NCBI RefSeq assembly: GCF_001499995.1
Contig: NZ_LQIU01000020.1
Location: 1-64,000, forward strand
Origin: Mycobacterium sp. IS-1496
GTDB taxonomy: Bacteria > Actinomycetota > Actinomycetes > Mycobacteriales > Mycobacteriaceae
Length of the DNA: 64,000 nucleotides
Direction of reading: 5' to 3'
Part shown: piece after piece, positions 26,029 through 34,861 of the stretch
Numbering within the stretch: the stretch's first letter is position 1
Layout: each line of letters begins with the position of its first letter
Position numbers and translations under genes: made by a program
Notes under the pieces: generated by a model
Seen by the model: the letters and a program-made list of their open reading frames with translations, nothing else
What the model was told of the DNA's origin: nothing
Databases searched by the model: none

Positions 26029-27558
26029 ATGCGCACCGTCGGGGGGCGAACAGACCGTGTGGTGGTCGTCGGCGCCGGATTGTCCGGCCTGTCTGCGGCG
26101 CTGCAGCTGGCCGGGCGAGGCCGCACCGTCACGGTGCTCGAACGCGAGACGTTCCCGGGCGGCCGGATGGGCCGGCTGGACATCGGGGGTTACCGGCTCG
26201 ACACCGGGCCGACCGTGCTCACCATGCCCGACATCATCGAGGACGCCTTCGCCGCCGTGGGCGATTCGATGGACGGACGCCTGGAGCTCGACCGCGTCGA
26301 CCCCGCCTACCGCGCGTCGTTCGCCGACGGCAGCGGCCTGCACGTGCACACCGACGCCACCGCGATGGCGGCGGAGATCGAACGCTTCGCCGGCTCCGAC
26401 GCCGCCGACGGCTATCTGCGGCTGCGCACCTGGCTGACCCGGCTCTATGAGGCCGAGTTCAACGGCTTCATCGCCTCGAACTTCGATTCACCGCTGTCGC
26501 TCGTGACGCCGCAGCTGGCCCGGCTCGCCGCGATGGGCGGGTTCCGGCGGTGGGATCGGGTGGTGCGCAAATACATCACCGACGAACGGCTGCGCCGCAT
26601 CTTCACCTTCCAGGCCCTCTACGCCGGGGTGCCGCCGCACAAGGCGCTGGCCGCCTACGCGGTGATCGCCTACATGGACACCGTGGCGGGGGTGTACTTC
26701 CCCCGTGGCGGCATGCGGGCCGTGCCGGACGCCATGGCCGCCGCCGCCTCCGACGCCGGCGTCGAATTCCGTTACGGGTCGGCGGTTTCGGTGCTCGAAC
26801 GGAGTGCCGACGGCCGCGTGACGGCGGTGCGCACCGATGGCGGTGACCGCATCCCGGCCGACGCCGTGGTGCTCACCACGGAGCTGCCGACGACCTACCG
26901 ACTGCTCGGCCGAACCCCGCGGCGCCTGCTGCCGCTGCGCCCGGCGCCGTCGGCGGTGGTCGCACACGTGGGCTGCGCGGCCGTGGATCCCGCTGTGGCG
27001 CACCACAACATCCTGTTCGGCGGCGCGTGGGAGCAGACCTTCCGCGACATCATCGACGAGGGCCGCGTGATGAGCGATCCGTCGCTGCTGGTCACCCGGC
27101 CCACCGCAGGCGACCCGAGCCTGGCACCACCGGGTCGTGACCTCCTCTACGTGCTGGCGCCCGCGCCGAACAAGGCTGTGGGACAAGTCGATTGGACCCG
27201 CACCAGCGACGCCTACGTCGAGGGCATGCTGGCCACCGTGCGCAGGCGGATGCCCGCGGTCGGCGACGACCTCGAGCTGCTGCACGTCGTGGACCCCGAC
27301 GGCTGGGCCCGCCAGGACATGGCGGCGGGCACCCCGTTCGCGCTCGCACACACCTTCGGCCAGACCGGACCGTTCCGGCCCGCGAACACCATCCGCGGTG
27401 CGGACAACGTGGTGCTGGCCGGTTCGTCCACGGTCCCCGGCGTCGGGGTGCCGACCGCGTTGCTGTCCGGCCGGTTGGCCGCAGATCGAATCACGGGGGC
27501 CGTCCCGTCATCCACCCCCACGGCGGCCCCGACCAGAGCGAGGAGCGGGCTGTCATGA
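26029..27558 (+). CDS. crtI: Phytoene desaturase CrtI
   Basis: A 509-residue FAD enzyme converting phytoene to lycopene through successive desaturations. The FAD motif is Gly15-Ala-Gly-Leu-Ser-Gly20, followed by the CrtI signature Phe-Pro-Gly-Gly-Arg-Met. The C-terminal dinucleotide-binding region has Val-Pro-Gly-Val-Gly-Val-Pro. The start has AGGAG 10 nt upstream. Its stop overlaps the crtB start (ATGA). Confidence 0.94.
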   Translation: MRTVGGRTDRVVVVGAGLSGLSAALQLAGRGRTVTVLERETFPGGRMGRLDIGGYRLDTGPTVLTMPDIIEDAFAAVGDSMDGRLELDRVDPAYRASFADGSGLHVHTDATAMAAEIERFAGSDAADGYLRLRTWLTRLYEAEFNGFIASNFDSPLSLVTPQLARLAAMGGFRRWDRVVRKYITDERLRRIFTFQALYAGVPPHKALAAYAVIAYMDTVAGVYFPRGGMRAVPDAMAAAASDAGVEFRYGSAVSVLERSADGRVTAVRTDGGDRIPADAVVLTTELPTTYRLLGRTPRRLLPLRPAPSAVVAHVGCAAVDPAVAHHNILFGGAWEQTFRDIIDEGRVMSDPSLLVTRPTAGDPSLAPPGRDLLYVLAPAPNKAVGQVDWTRTSDAYVEGMLATVRRRMPAVGDDLELLHVVDPDGWARQDMAAGTPFALAHTFGQTGPFRPANTIRGADNVVLAGSSTVPGVGVPTALLSGRLAADRITGAVPSSTPTAAPTRARSGLS

Positions 27559-28505
27559 TCGGATCCGAACTCGACGCAGCCGGTGTCCGCGACCCCGCGC
27601 TGCGCAACGCCTACCGCTGCTGCCGGGTGCTCAACGCCGAACACGGCCGGACCTTCTACCTCGCGACCCGGCTGCTGGCGCCGGAACAGCGCCCGGCCGT
27701 GCACGCCCTGTACGGATTCGCCCGCCGCGCCGACGACATCCTCGACGATCTGGAGTCGACGGCCACCACCGCCGAGCGGGCCGACCGCCTGCACCGCCTG
27801 GCCACCCAGCTGTTCGACGGTCTCGTCCAGGGCAACGCCACCGGCGGCGACCCGGCGCTGGCCGCCGTGGTGCACACCGCGCGCCGCTACGGGATCCCCT
27901 GGGAGCTGTTCGACGACTTCCTGGCGTCGATGCGGATGGATCTGACGATCACCGACTATCCGGACCGGCCGTCGATCGACCGCTACATGTACGGCTCCGC
28001 GGAGGTCATCGGGCTGCAGCTGCTGCCGGTCCTCGGCACGGTCGTCCCGCGCGAGGAGGCCGCGCCGTACGCGGCGGCACTCGGCAAGGCGTTCCAGCTG
28101 ACGAACTTCCTGCGCGACGTCGACGAAGACCTCGCCCGGGGGCGGGTGTACCTGCCCGCCGACGAACTGGCCGCCCACGGCGTCGACCGCGATCTGCTGA
28201 TGTGGTGCCACACCACCAAGCGCACGGACACCCGGGTGCGGAACGCGCTGGCCGAACAGCATGCCGTCACCCGGCGCGTCTACGACTACGCCCGGCACGG
28301 GGTCGATCTGCTGCACCCCCGCTCACGGGCGTGCGTCGGCGCGGCGGCCGTGCTGTATTCGGAGATACTGGACCGCATCGAGGACATCGACTTCGACATC
28401 TTCAACCAGCGCGCCACCGTGGGGAACGGACGCCGGCTCCAGGTCGCGGGCATCGGGTTGCTGCGTGCCTGGCGCGCCAGGATCGCCCACCCTGCGAAGG
28501 TCTAG
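27555..28505 (+). CDS. crtB: Phytoene synthase CrtB
   Basis: A 316-residue head-to-head synthase joining two GGPP to phytoene. Both Asp-rich motifs are present: Asp60-Asp-Ile-Leu-Asp64 and Asp188-Val-Asp-Glu-Asp192, plus Tyr-Cys-like Tyr-Arg-Cys-Cys and Tyr-Met-Tyr-Gly-Ser-Ala-Glu. Coupled to crtI by overlap; crtYc begins 2 bp after its stop. Confidence 0.95.
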   Translation: MIGSELDAAGVRDPALRNAYRCCRVLNAEHGRTFYLATRLLAPEQRPAVHALYGFARRADDILDDLESTATTAERADRLHRLATQLFDGLVQGNATGGDPALAAVVHTARRYGIPWELFDDFLASMRMDLTITDYPDRPSIDRYMYGSAEVIGLQLLPVLGTVVPREEAAPYAAALGKAFQLTNFLRDVDEDLARGRVYLPADELAAHGVDRDLLMWCHTTKRTDTRVRNALAEQHAVTRRVYDYARHGVDLLHPRSRACVGAAAVLYSEILDRIEDIDFDIFNQRATVGNGRRLQVAGIGLLRAWRARIAHPAKV

Positions 28506-28507
28506 GT

Positions 28508-28852
28508 ATGGATCGCTTCCAATACCTGATCGTGCTTGGCGCCTGCCTGCTGGTCACCCTGCCGCTCGAGGCTTTCGGGGCCGGCGTGTACCGGCAGGCC
28601 CGGCGGGCCGCGGCGGCCATCCTGCCCGTCGCCGCGGTGTTCGTCGTGTGGGATCTGATCGCGATCTTCGCCGACGTCTGGGGCTACAACGCGCAGTACG
28701 TCACCGGCATCGGGTTCCCGCAGGTGCCGATCGAGGAACTGATGTTCTTCATCGTGATCCCGTTGTGCGGACTGTTCACCTACAACGCCGTCGACACCGT
28801 CCTGGCGTACCTCAGGCGGCGGCTGCGCGCCCGATCGGCGCAGTCGTCATGA
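28508..28852 (+). CDS. crtYc: Lycopene cyclase domain protein CrtYc
   Basis: A 114-residue, three-helix membrane protein, one half of the heterodimeric lycopene beta-cyclase of actinobacteria. The conserved Pro74-Ile-Glu-Glu77 motif is the Pro-x-Glu-(Glu/Asp) signature shared with CrtYd and with fused fungal and archaeal cyclases. It works only with the partner encoded next, whose start overlaps its stop. Confidence 0.92.
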   Translation: MDRFQYLIVLGACLLVTLPLEAFGAGVYRQARRAAAAILPVAAVFVVWDLIAIFADVWGYNAQYVTGIGFPQVPIEELMFFIVIPLCGLFTYNAVDTVLAYLRRRLRARSAQSS

Positions 28853-29190
28853 TCGGTCTCGGCTACACCCTGCCCGCGATCCTCGCGGTGGTCGTGGTGG
28901 TGGCGTGGGAACTGCGGTTCCTGCGCACCGGGCTCTTCCGGCGTCCCGCGTACTGGATCTCGATGGTCATCGTGATCGGCTTCCAGATCCCGGTCGACGG
29001 CTGGCTGACCAAACTCAGCGCCCCCATCGTCATCTACAACGAGGAGCACACCAGTGGCATCCGGTTCCCGTGGGACATCCCGGTCGAGGACTTCCTGTTC
29101 GGGTTCGCGCTCGTGACGGCCGTGCTGCTGCTCTGGGAGCGCCAGCGCACCAGGACCGCGAACATCGACGGCGAGACGGTGCCGCGATGA
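28849..29190 (+). CDS. crtYd: Lycopene cyclase domain protein CrtYd
   Basis: A 113-residue membrane protein, second half of the split lycopene cyclase, with Pro78-Val-Glu-Asp81. Together with CrtYc it forms beta-ionone rings on lycopene, giving beta-carotene. Both boundaries overlap neighbours by the ATGA pattern. Confidence 0.92.
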   Translation: MIGLGYTLPAILAVVVVVAWELRFLRTGLFRRPAYWISMVIVIGFQIPVDGWLTKLSAPIVIYNEEHTSGIRFPWDIPVEDFLFGFALVTAVLLLWERQRTRTANIDGETVPR

Positions 29191-29906
29191 GCGACGCGCT
29201 CCCCCACGCCAAGGTGCCCGCCGCATTCGACGCAGGCGCGGCCGCCTACGACAAGCTCGTCGGCGCCAATCCCGGCTACCACGAGCATCTTCGGCTGTCC
29301 GCCCGGCGGATGGGGCTGCCCGACGGTGGGCGCGGTCTGCGCCTGCTCGACGCCGGCTGCGGCACCGGCGCATCGACGGCCGCGCTGCTCGCCGTGGCCC
29401 CGCACGCCGAGATCGTCGCAGTCGACGCATCGGCCGGGATGCTCGCCGAGGCGCGGGCGAAGACGTGGCCCGGTTCGGTGCGCTTCGTGCACAGCCGGAT
29501 CGAGGACATCGCCGACGCAGGCGTGACCGGCCCGTTCGACGGGATCTTCGCCGCGTACCTGCTGCGCAACCTCGCCGACCGGGACACCCAGCTGCGGACC
29601 TTCCGTGACATGCTGACCCCCGGCGCACCGCTGACCGTGCACGAGTACTCCGTACGCGACTCCCCCGTCGCGACCGCGGTGTGGAATGCGGTGTGCTGGG
29701 CGATCATCATCCCGGCCGGCCGCCTGCGCACCGGCGACGCGTCGCTGTACACGTACCTGCGGCGCAGCGTTCTCGACTTCGACGGCGCATCGGAGTTCCG
29801 GAACAGGTTGCAGCGCAACGGGTTCACCGACGTGCGCAGCGAGACGATGTCCGGATGGCAGCGCAATGTGGTGCATACGTTCACCGCGAAGGCGCCGACG
29901 CGATGA
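29187..29906 (+). CDS. crtT: Class I methyltransferase of the crt operon (CrtT-like)
   Basis: A 239-residue UbiE-type SAM methyltransferase with motif I Asp55-Ala-Gly-Cys-Gly-Thr-Gly61 and motif II near Ile-Val-Ala-Val-Asp-Ala-Ser. The C-terminus includes a hydrophobic stretch (Val-Cys-Trp-Ala-Ile-Ile-Ile-Pro-Ala-Gly), compatible with a lipophilic substrate. Streptomyces carotenoid clusters carry crtT in the same position next to crtU, with no settled role. The gene symbol reflects position and family rather than a demonstrated reaction. Confidence 0.75.
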   Translation: MSDALPHAKVPAAFDAGAAAYDKLVGANPGYHEHLRLSARRMGLPDGGRGLRLLDAGCGTGASTAALLAVAPHAEIVAVDASAGMLAEARAKTWPGSVRFVHSRIEDIADAGVTGPFDGIFAAYLLRNLADRDTQLRTFRDMLTPGAPLTVHEYSVRDSPVATAVWNAVCWAIIIPAGRLRTGDASLYTYLRRSVLDFDGASEFRNRLQRNGFTDVRSETMSGWQRNVVHTFTAKAPTR

Positions 29907-31423
29907 AGGATCCCCGGCGCGTCGTGCATCCGGCGCCCGCAGGCGCGGCCGACACCGCCGCGCTGGGCGCGCGTCCGCGCGCGGTGGTGGTCGGTGGCGG
30001 CATCGCCGGGCTGACCGCGGCGACCGGACTGGCCGAACGCGGCGTCGAGGTCGACGTCGTCGAGCGCGAGAGGTACCTGGGTGGCCGGGTCGGTGGCTGG
30101 ACCGACGAGGTCGACGGGGTCGGGGCGGCGGCGATGAACCGCGGCTTCCACGCGTTCTTCCGCCAGTACTACAACCTGCGCGACCTGTTGCGCCGCGTCG
30201 ATCCGGACCTGTCGATGTTGATTCCGGTCGAGGACTATCCGCTCATCGACGGGCACGGTCGCCGCGACACGTTCCGCGGGCTGCCGCAGACACCGCCGTT
30301 CAACGCCGTCGCGTTCGCGCTGCGCAGCCCCACGTTCAGGTTGCGGGATCTGGCCCGGCTCAACGCACGGGCGGCCGCGCCGCTGGCGACGGTGTCGGTG
30401 CCCGACATCTACGACCGGCTCGACCACGTCGACGCCGACACGTTCCTGCGCGACATCAACTTCCCCGACGCCGCACGGCACCTGGCGTTCGAGGTGTTCT
30501 CGCGCAGCTTCTTCGCCCAGCCGCCGGACCTGTCGGCGGCCGAGTTGGCGACGATGTTCCACATCTACTTCCTCGGCTCCAGCGAAGGGCTGGTGTTCGA
30601 CGTCGCCGACGACAACTTCGACGTGGCGTTGTGGGAGCCGTTGCGGCGCTACCTCGAGGGCCGCGGTGTCCGGTTCCACACCGGCGTGTCGGTGACGGCG
30701 GTGGAGCCGGGTTTCACCGTGCACTGCGATTCGGGGCAGTCGCTACCCGCCGACGGCGTGGTGCTGGCCACCGATGTCGCCGGACTGCGCGCAATCGTGG
30801 GCGGGTCGACCGAACTCGGTGACGAGGCGTGGCGGGCGGCGGTCGACGGGCTGGGTACCGCACCGCCGTTCCTGGTACAGCGGATCTGGCTGGACCGCCC
30901 GGTGGCACCGGACCGACCCGCGTTCCTCGGCACCGGCGGCCTGACGCCGTTGGACAATGTGAGTGTGCTCGAACGCTACGAACGTCAGGCCGCCGACTGG
31001 GCGCGGCGCACAGGCGGATCGGTCGTCGAACTGCACTCGTATGCGGTGACCGACACCTCCGACGAGTTGCCGCGCCACCTGCTGGCCCGGTTGCACGCGA
31101 TCTTCCCCGAGACTGCACAGGCGAACATCGTCGGCGAACGGCTGCTGTTGCGCGGTGACTGCCCGCGCTTCGCCCCGGGTGACTTCGCCGTCCGCCCCAC
31201 CGTGCGGACCCCGGTCGAGGGTCTGGCGCTGGCCGGCGACGGTATCCGCATCGACCTGCCGGTGGCCCTGATGGAGCGCGCCGCGACGACGGGATGGTCG
31301 GCCGCCAACCGCCTGCTCGCGCATTTCGGCGTCGCGGGGCACGCCCTCACGACCGTGCCGACCACGGGCCGGTCCGCAATGCTGCGGCGACTGGCCGGGC
31401 GAGGAAGGCAACTGCAGTCATGA
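29903..31423 (+). CDS. crtU: Carotenoid desaturase/methyl transferase CrtU
   Basis: A 506-residue FAD enzyme related to CrtI but of the CrtU type, which aromatises beta-ionone rings and moves a methyl group, making isorenieratene from beta-carotene. The FAD motif is Gly31-Gly-Gly-Ile-Ala-Gly36, then Tyr-Leu-Gly-Gly-Arg-Val-Gly-Gly-Trp and Asn-Arg-Gly-Phe-His-Ala-Phe-Phe-Arg-Gln-Tyr-Tyr-Asn-Leu-Arg, which recall Streptomyces CrtU. It explains why the cluster is expected to yield aromatic carotenoids (leprotene) typical of some mycobacteria. Confidence 0.88.
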   Translation: MKDPRRVVHPAPAGAADTAALGARPRAVVVGGGIAGLTAATGLAERGVEVDVVERERYLGGRVGGWTDEVDGVGAAAMNRGFHAFFRQYYNLRDLLRRVDPDLSMLIPVEDYPLIDGHGRRDTFRGLPQTPPFNAVAFALRSPTFRLRDLARLNARAAAPLATVSVPDIYDRLDHVDADTFLRDINFPDAARHLAFEVFSRSFFAQPPDLSAAELATMFHIYFLGSSEGLVFDVADDNFDVALWEPLRRYLEGRGVRFHTGVSVTAVEPGFTVHCDSGQSLPADGVVLATDVAGLRAIVGGSTELGDEAWRAAVDGLGTAPPFLVQRIWLDRPVAPDRPAFLGTGGLTPLDNVSVLERYERQAADWARRTGGSVVELHSYAVTDTSDELPRHLLARLHAIFPETAQANIVGERLLLRGDCPRFAPGDFAVRPTVRTPVEGLALAGDGIRIDLPVALMERAATTGWSAANRLLAHFGVAGHALTTVPTTGRSAMLRRLAGRGRQLQS

Positions 31424-32424
31424 GCGCGCTCGCCGACATCAGGGCCAGGTGGGCGAAATCCTCACCGTTCAAGGTGCTTCCGCGTATCGACTGGGCCGAG
31501 CAGAAGCCCACCTACCAGGATGCCCAGCCGGCCCTGATCGACGCTGCGCTGGCCCGCGCGAAATCCCGCCCGAGCGGGAACTGGTTCGCGTTCGCGGCCA
31601 GCGACACCATCCGGCGCGCACCGGTGGGTACCTCGGTGGGCGGTGTCGAACTCGTCGCATGGCGCGGCGCCGGCGGCGAACTCCGGGTCGGACCCGCGAG
31701 TTGTCCGCACCTCGGCGCCGACCTGTCCACCGGGACCGTCGACTGCGGCACGCTGATCTGCCCGTGGCACGGCCTGCGGCTGTCCGGGGAACGCCGCGAG
31801 TTCGGCTGGAAACCGTTGCCCGCCTTCGACGACGGCGTGCTGGCCTGGGTGCGCCTGGACCGTGTCGGTGGCGAAGAGCCGACGGCGCGGCCGTTCGTCC
31901 CAGTGCGTCCCGATGGCCCTACGCTGCACGCCGTGACCCGCCTGGTCGGGGTCTGCGAACCGGACGACGTGATCGCCAACCGGCTCGACCCGTGGCACGG
32001 TGCCTGGTTCCACCCGTATTCGTTCACCCGTCTCGAGGTGCTCAGCGCGCCGGCGGCGGACGAGGTGCCCGAGCGCGAGGACCGGTTCCTGGTGGCGGTC
32101 ACGTTCCGCATCGGCCGGCTGGGGGTGCCGGTGGTCGCGGAGTTCGTCGCACCCGAACCACGCACGATCGTCATGCGGATCGTCGACGGCGAGGGCGCGG
32201 GCAGCGTCGTCGAAACCCACGCCACACCCGTCGGGCCGGGGCCGGACGGACGGCCGCGCACCGCGGTCATCGAAGCCGTTGTCGCGCATTCGGATCGCCC
32301 CCGGTTCGGCTACGGGCAGAAGGTCGCGCCGTTGATCACCCCCCTCATGCGGCACGCGGCGACGAAGCTGTGGGTAGACGACCTCGCCTACGCGGAGCGC
32401 CGCTACGCGGTCCGCACCCGCTGA
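31420..32424 (+). CDS. Rieske non-heme iron oxygenase (DUF5914 type) of the crt operon
   Basis: A 334-residue Rieske oxygenase. The cluster motif is Cys95-x-His97 and Cys114-x2-His117. A mononuclear iron site is visible as Asp190-x2-His193-x4-His198, so it is a full oxygenase and not just a ferredoxin. The C-terminal part (about 180-330) is the catalytic domain named DUF5914 as I recall. It ends the operon by ATGA overlap with crtU. A role hydroxylating the aromatic carotenoid is inferred; no reductase partner is encoded nearby. Confidence 0.85.
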   Translation: MSALADIRARWAKSSPFKVLPRIDWAEQKPTYQDAQPALIDAALARAKSRPSGNWFAFAASDTIRRAPVGTSVGGVELVAWRGAGGELRVGPASCPHLGADLSTGTVDCGTLICPWHGLRLSGERREFGWKPLPAFDDGVLAWVRLDRVGGEEPTARPFVPVRPDGPTLHAVTRLVGVCEPDDVIANRLDPWHGAWFHPYSFTRLEVLSAPAADEVPEREDRFLVAVTFRIGRLGVPVVAEFVAPEPRTIVMRIVDGEGAGSVVETHATPVGPGPDGRPRTAVIEAVVAHSDRPRFGYGQKVAPLITPLMRHAATKLWVDDLAYAERRYAVRTR

Positions 32425-32441
32425 CGCGCCTCACCTCATCT

Positions 32442-32506
32442 GCGCGAGCGCGCGTGTCTGCACGCGGCACGCCCCGCAGAAGCGGTGCATTCGCGCACCC
32501 TCGCGC
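32442..32506. terminator. Large imperfect hairpin between convergent units
   Basis: The arm GCGCGAG (32442-32448) pairs with CTCGCGC (32500-32506), and further pairing (GCGCG and TGCAC segments against CGCGC and GTGCA) extends inward. It lies between the carotenoid operon and the convergent WS/DGAT gene and probably terminates both. It may belong to an intergenic repeat family. Confidence 0.6.
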
Positions 32507-33898
32507 TCAGCCGACGGGGAAGCCCGCTGCGCTGCGGATCCGGGTGAAGGCCCGGACCATCGCGTCGGTGGCCTCGTGGGTGTCCGCGAGCGTCTCGCCG
32601 TCGCTGAGCACCGAGACGTTCAGCTGGTCGACGTAACTCCACACCGTCACGTTCATCGCGCTGCCCGCGGCCAGCGGACCCACCGAGTAGATCTCGCTCA
32701 CCACCGCCCCGGCGATGCGGCCACGGCGCCGCGGCCCGGGCACGTTCGAGACGATGAGGTTGAACAGCGCATTGGGCGCCCGCCGCCTCGACGTCCAGCC
32801 GAAGACGGTGCGCAGGGCCGTCGGGGGGACGTACTCCAGCCAGCGCCCGACGGTGCCGGGGCCGAGCAGGTCGTGGTTCTCCTTGGCGATCCGGGCGGCG
32901 AGGCTGCTCAGCCGCACCTGCTCGAGCGGATCGTCGACGTGCACCGGCAGTGAGACCAGCATCGTGCTCAAGGCGTTCCCGGTGATCCGGTCCCTCGAGG
33001 TGTCGGTGGCGGCCGGCACCGACGCGATGATCGGTGCGTCGGCCCGGCCGTCGTAGGCCAGCAGCAGGTCGCGCAGCGTGCCCGCCGCTGTCGCCAACAC
33101 CAGATCGTTGAGCGTGACCCCGAGGTGCTTGCTCGTCTCCTTGGCCTCGGCCAGCGACAGGGTGGCGCTCGCGAAGCTCCGGTTCGGCGACAGCTTGTGG
33201 TTCAGAAACGTCGGCGGCGGGTTGAACTGGCGGGCGAGGTCGGGGTGCTCGCGGCGCTGCCGCGAGCGTCGCCGCAGCCGGTGGATCCCCAGGACGCCCT
33301 CCCTGACGACGCCGGGGAGTTCGGTCAGCTTGCGCGCGTGGTCGCGGGCCGCGCCGACGATCAGTTCCCGCCGCGCCGGTTCGGCGCGCCCGACCTCCGG
33401 CCCGTCCGCGTCGGGCTCGGCATCCGGCCATTCCATGGCCCGCGCCATCAGGTTCGCCGAGGCCACCCCGTCGGCGAGCGCGTGGTGCACCTTCCCGATC
33501 ACCGCGACACGGCGCTGCGCGAGCCCCTCGGCGTAGTAGAGCTCCCACAGGGGTCGCGTGCGATCCAGCGCCGTACCGGCGATCCGACCGATGAGATCGT
33601 CGAGCTCCCGCCGCCCACCGGGAGCGGGCACCCGGACCTGCCGCACGTGGTAGCCGAAGTCGATCTCGGCGTTCTCCCGCCACACCGGGCGGTGCAAATG
33701 CAGCGGGACGTCGGCGAGCTGGTAGCGCAGGGGTTCCAGCAGATGCATGCGGCGGCGAAGCGTCTCGCAGAAGACCTCGAAGCTGGGCTCCCCCTCGAAT
33801 TCCGAGGTGTCGACCACCGCGATCTTCAGCGTGTGCTGGTGGACGTTGGGCGTCTCACTGTTCAGCAGCAGGGCATCCCAGCCGCTGAGCCGCTTCAC
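32507..33898 (-). CDS. Wax ester synthase/diacylglycerol acyltransferase (WS/DGAT)
   Basis: A 463-residue acyltransferase of the mycobacterial Tgs type. The catalytic motif His138-His-Ala-Leu-Ala-Asp-Gly144 (HHxxxDG) is intact, and a conserved Asn-Val-Pro-Gly-Pro segment lies in the C-terminal domain. It transfers acyl groups from acyl-CoA to diacylglycerol or fatty alcohol for storage lipid. It starts at GTG 33898 overlapping the hydrolase stop (GTGA), so the pair is coupled; the longer frame to 34780 belongs to other frames of the hydrolase. Confidence 0.9.
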   Translation of the reverse strand: MKRLSGWDALLLNSETPNVHQHTLKIAVVDTSEFEGEPSFEVFCETLRRRMHLLEPLRYQLADVPLHLHRPVWRENAEIDFGYHVRQVRVPAPGGRRELDDLIGRIAGTALDRTRPLWELYYAEGLAQRRVAVIGKVHHALADGVASANLMARAMEWPDAEPDADGPEVGRAEPARRELIVGAARDHARKLTELPGVVREGVLGIHRLRRRSRQRREHPDLARQFNPPPTFLNHKLSPNRSFASATLSLAEAKETSKHLGVTLNDLVLATAAGTLRDLLLAYDGRADAPIIASVPAATDTSRDRITGNALSTMLVSLPVHVDDPLEQVRLSSLAARIAKENHDLLGPGTVGRWLEYVPPTALRTVFGWTSRRRAPNALFNLIVSNVPGPRRRGRIAGAVVSEIYSVGPLAAGSAMNVTVWSYVDQLNVSVLSDGETLADTHEATDAMVRAFTRIRSAAGFPVG

Positions 33899-34767
33899 GA
33901 TGCGGCGTCGGCGAGCACCCGGTCGTGCACCACACTGATCGCCTCGCTCAGCGCCGGCACGAATTTGGCGGCCTGCAACGTGCAACTGGCGTGCCCGGCA
34001 TCGACCGGCACCGCGTGGGCACCGGGTATCCGGTCGGCCAGCCACCGCTGGCGCCCCGTCCCGAAGGCGCGGTCGCGCATCGTGATCACCACCGACGTCG
34101 GGACGTCGATCTCCCCCACCCACGGTCGCGAGTCGAACCGGGTGATCTCGGCGAGGGCGCGGGTGATCGCCCAGGGGCTGGTGGTCCGGAACTGGTCGAG
34201 CAACCACTGCGGCACACCGAAGACGCTGTCGGCCGCCGTGGAAACCGGGGTGAGCGACGGGCCCCGCAGCGGCGGGCTGAACGCGTCGAGGACCGCCGCG
34301 AAGATGCCGGTGGCCAGCCGCTCGTAGCTCGCGCGCGAAACGGCCGCCGCGCCGGCGCACAACACGAGCCCGTCGACGCGCTCGCGGTGACGCCGCCACA
34401 CCAGTTGGGCGACCAGCGAACCCATCGAATAGCCGACCGGCACGAACGTGCGAATGCCCAGTGCCTCGGCCAACGCCGCGACGTCGTCGGCGCAGTCCTC
34501 GAGCAGGAAGCGCGGCGAGCTGATGCCGTGCCCGTGACACCGCTGGTCGAACACCACCACCCGGCCGTACCGCCTGACCACGTCCAGCGCCGGATACCAG
34601 GTCATCAGCCCGGTACACGCGACCGAGTGCAGCAGGAGATAGGTGGGGCCGTCCTGCGGCCCGGAGTCGATGACGTAGGTGCTGCCCCGCCCGGGCAGGT
34701 CCACGGTCCGCCCCGGAGGGATGTCGCCGACGGCGGCGAGCGCCGGGAGTCCGGGAAGTATCGGCAT
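33895..34767 (-). CDS. Alpha/beta-hydrolase
   Basis: A 290-residue alpha/beta-hydrolase. The nucleophile elbow is Gly-Tyr-Ser114-Met-Gly, and the catalytic His is His259 in Ala-Gly-His-Ala-Ser. The oxyanion-side motif Leu-Leu-His-Ser-Val precedes it. Coupled with a WS/DGAT, it may release or remodel acylglycerols or wax esters. The substrate is unknown. Confidence 0.85.
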   Translation of the reverse strand: MPILPGLPALAAVGDIPPGRTVDLPGRGSTYVIDSGPQDGPTYLLLHSVACTGLMTWYPALDVVRRYGRVVVFDQRCHGHGISSPRFLLEDCADDVAALAEALGIRTFVPVGYSMGSLVAQLVWRRHRERVDGLVLCAGAAAVSRASYERLATGIFAAVLDAFSPPLRGPSLTPVSTAADSVFGVPQWLLDQFRTTSPWAITRALAEITRFDSRPWVGEIDVPTSVVITMRDRAFGTGRQRWLADRIPGAHAVPVDAGHASCTLQAAKFVPALSEAISVVHDRVLADAAS

Positions 34768-34861
34768 GGTCAGCCCCCATCGGCGCCGATGGTCGTCGTG
34801 CGGCCCATTACAGCACGCCGATCAAGACCAAACAGCGTTTCGCGCACGCCTGCGGCGGGGC

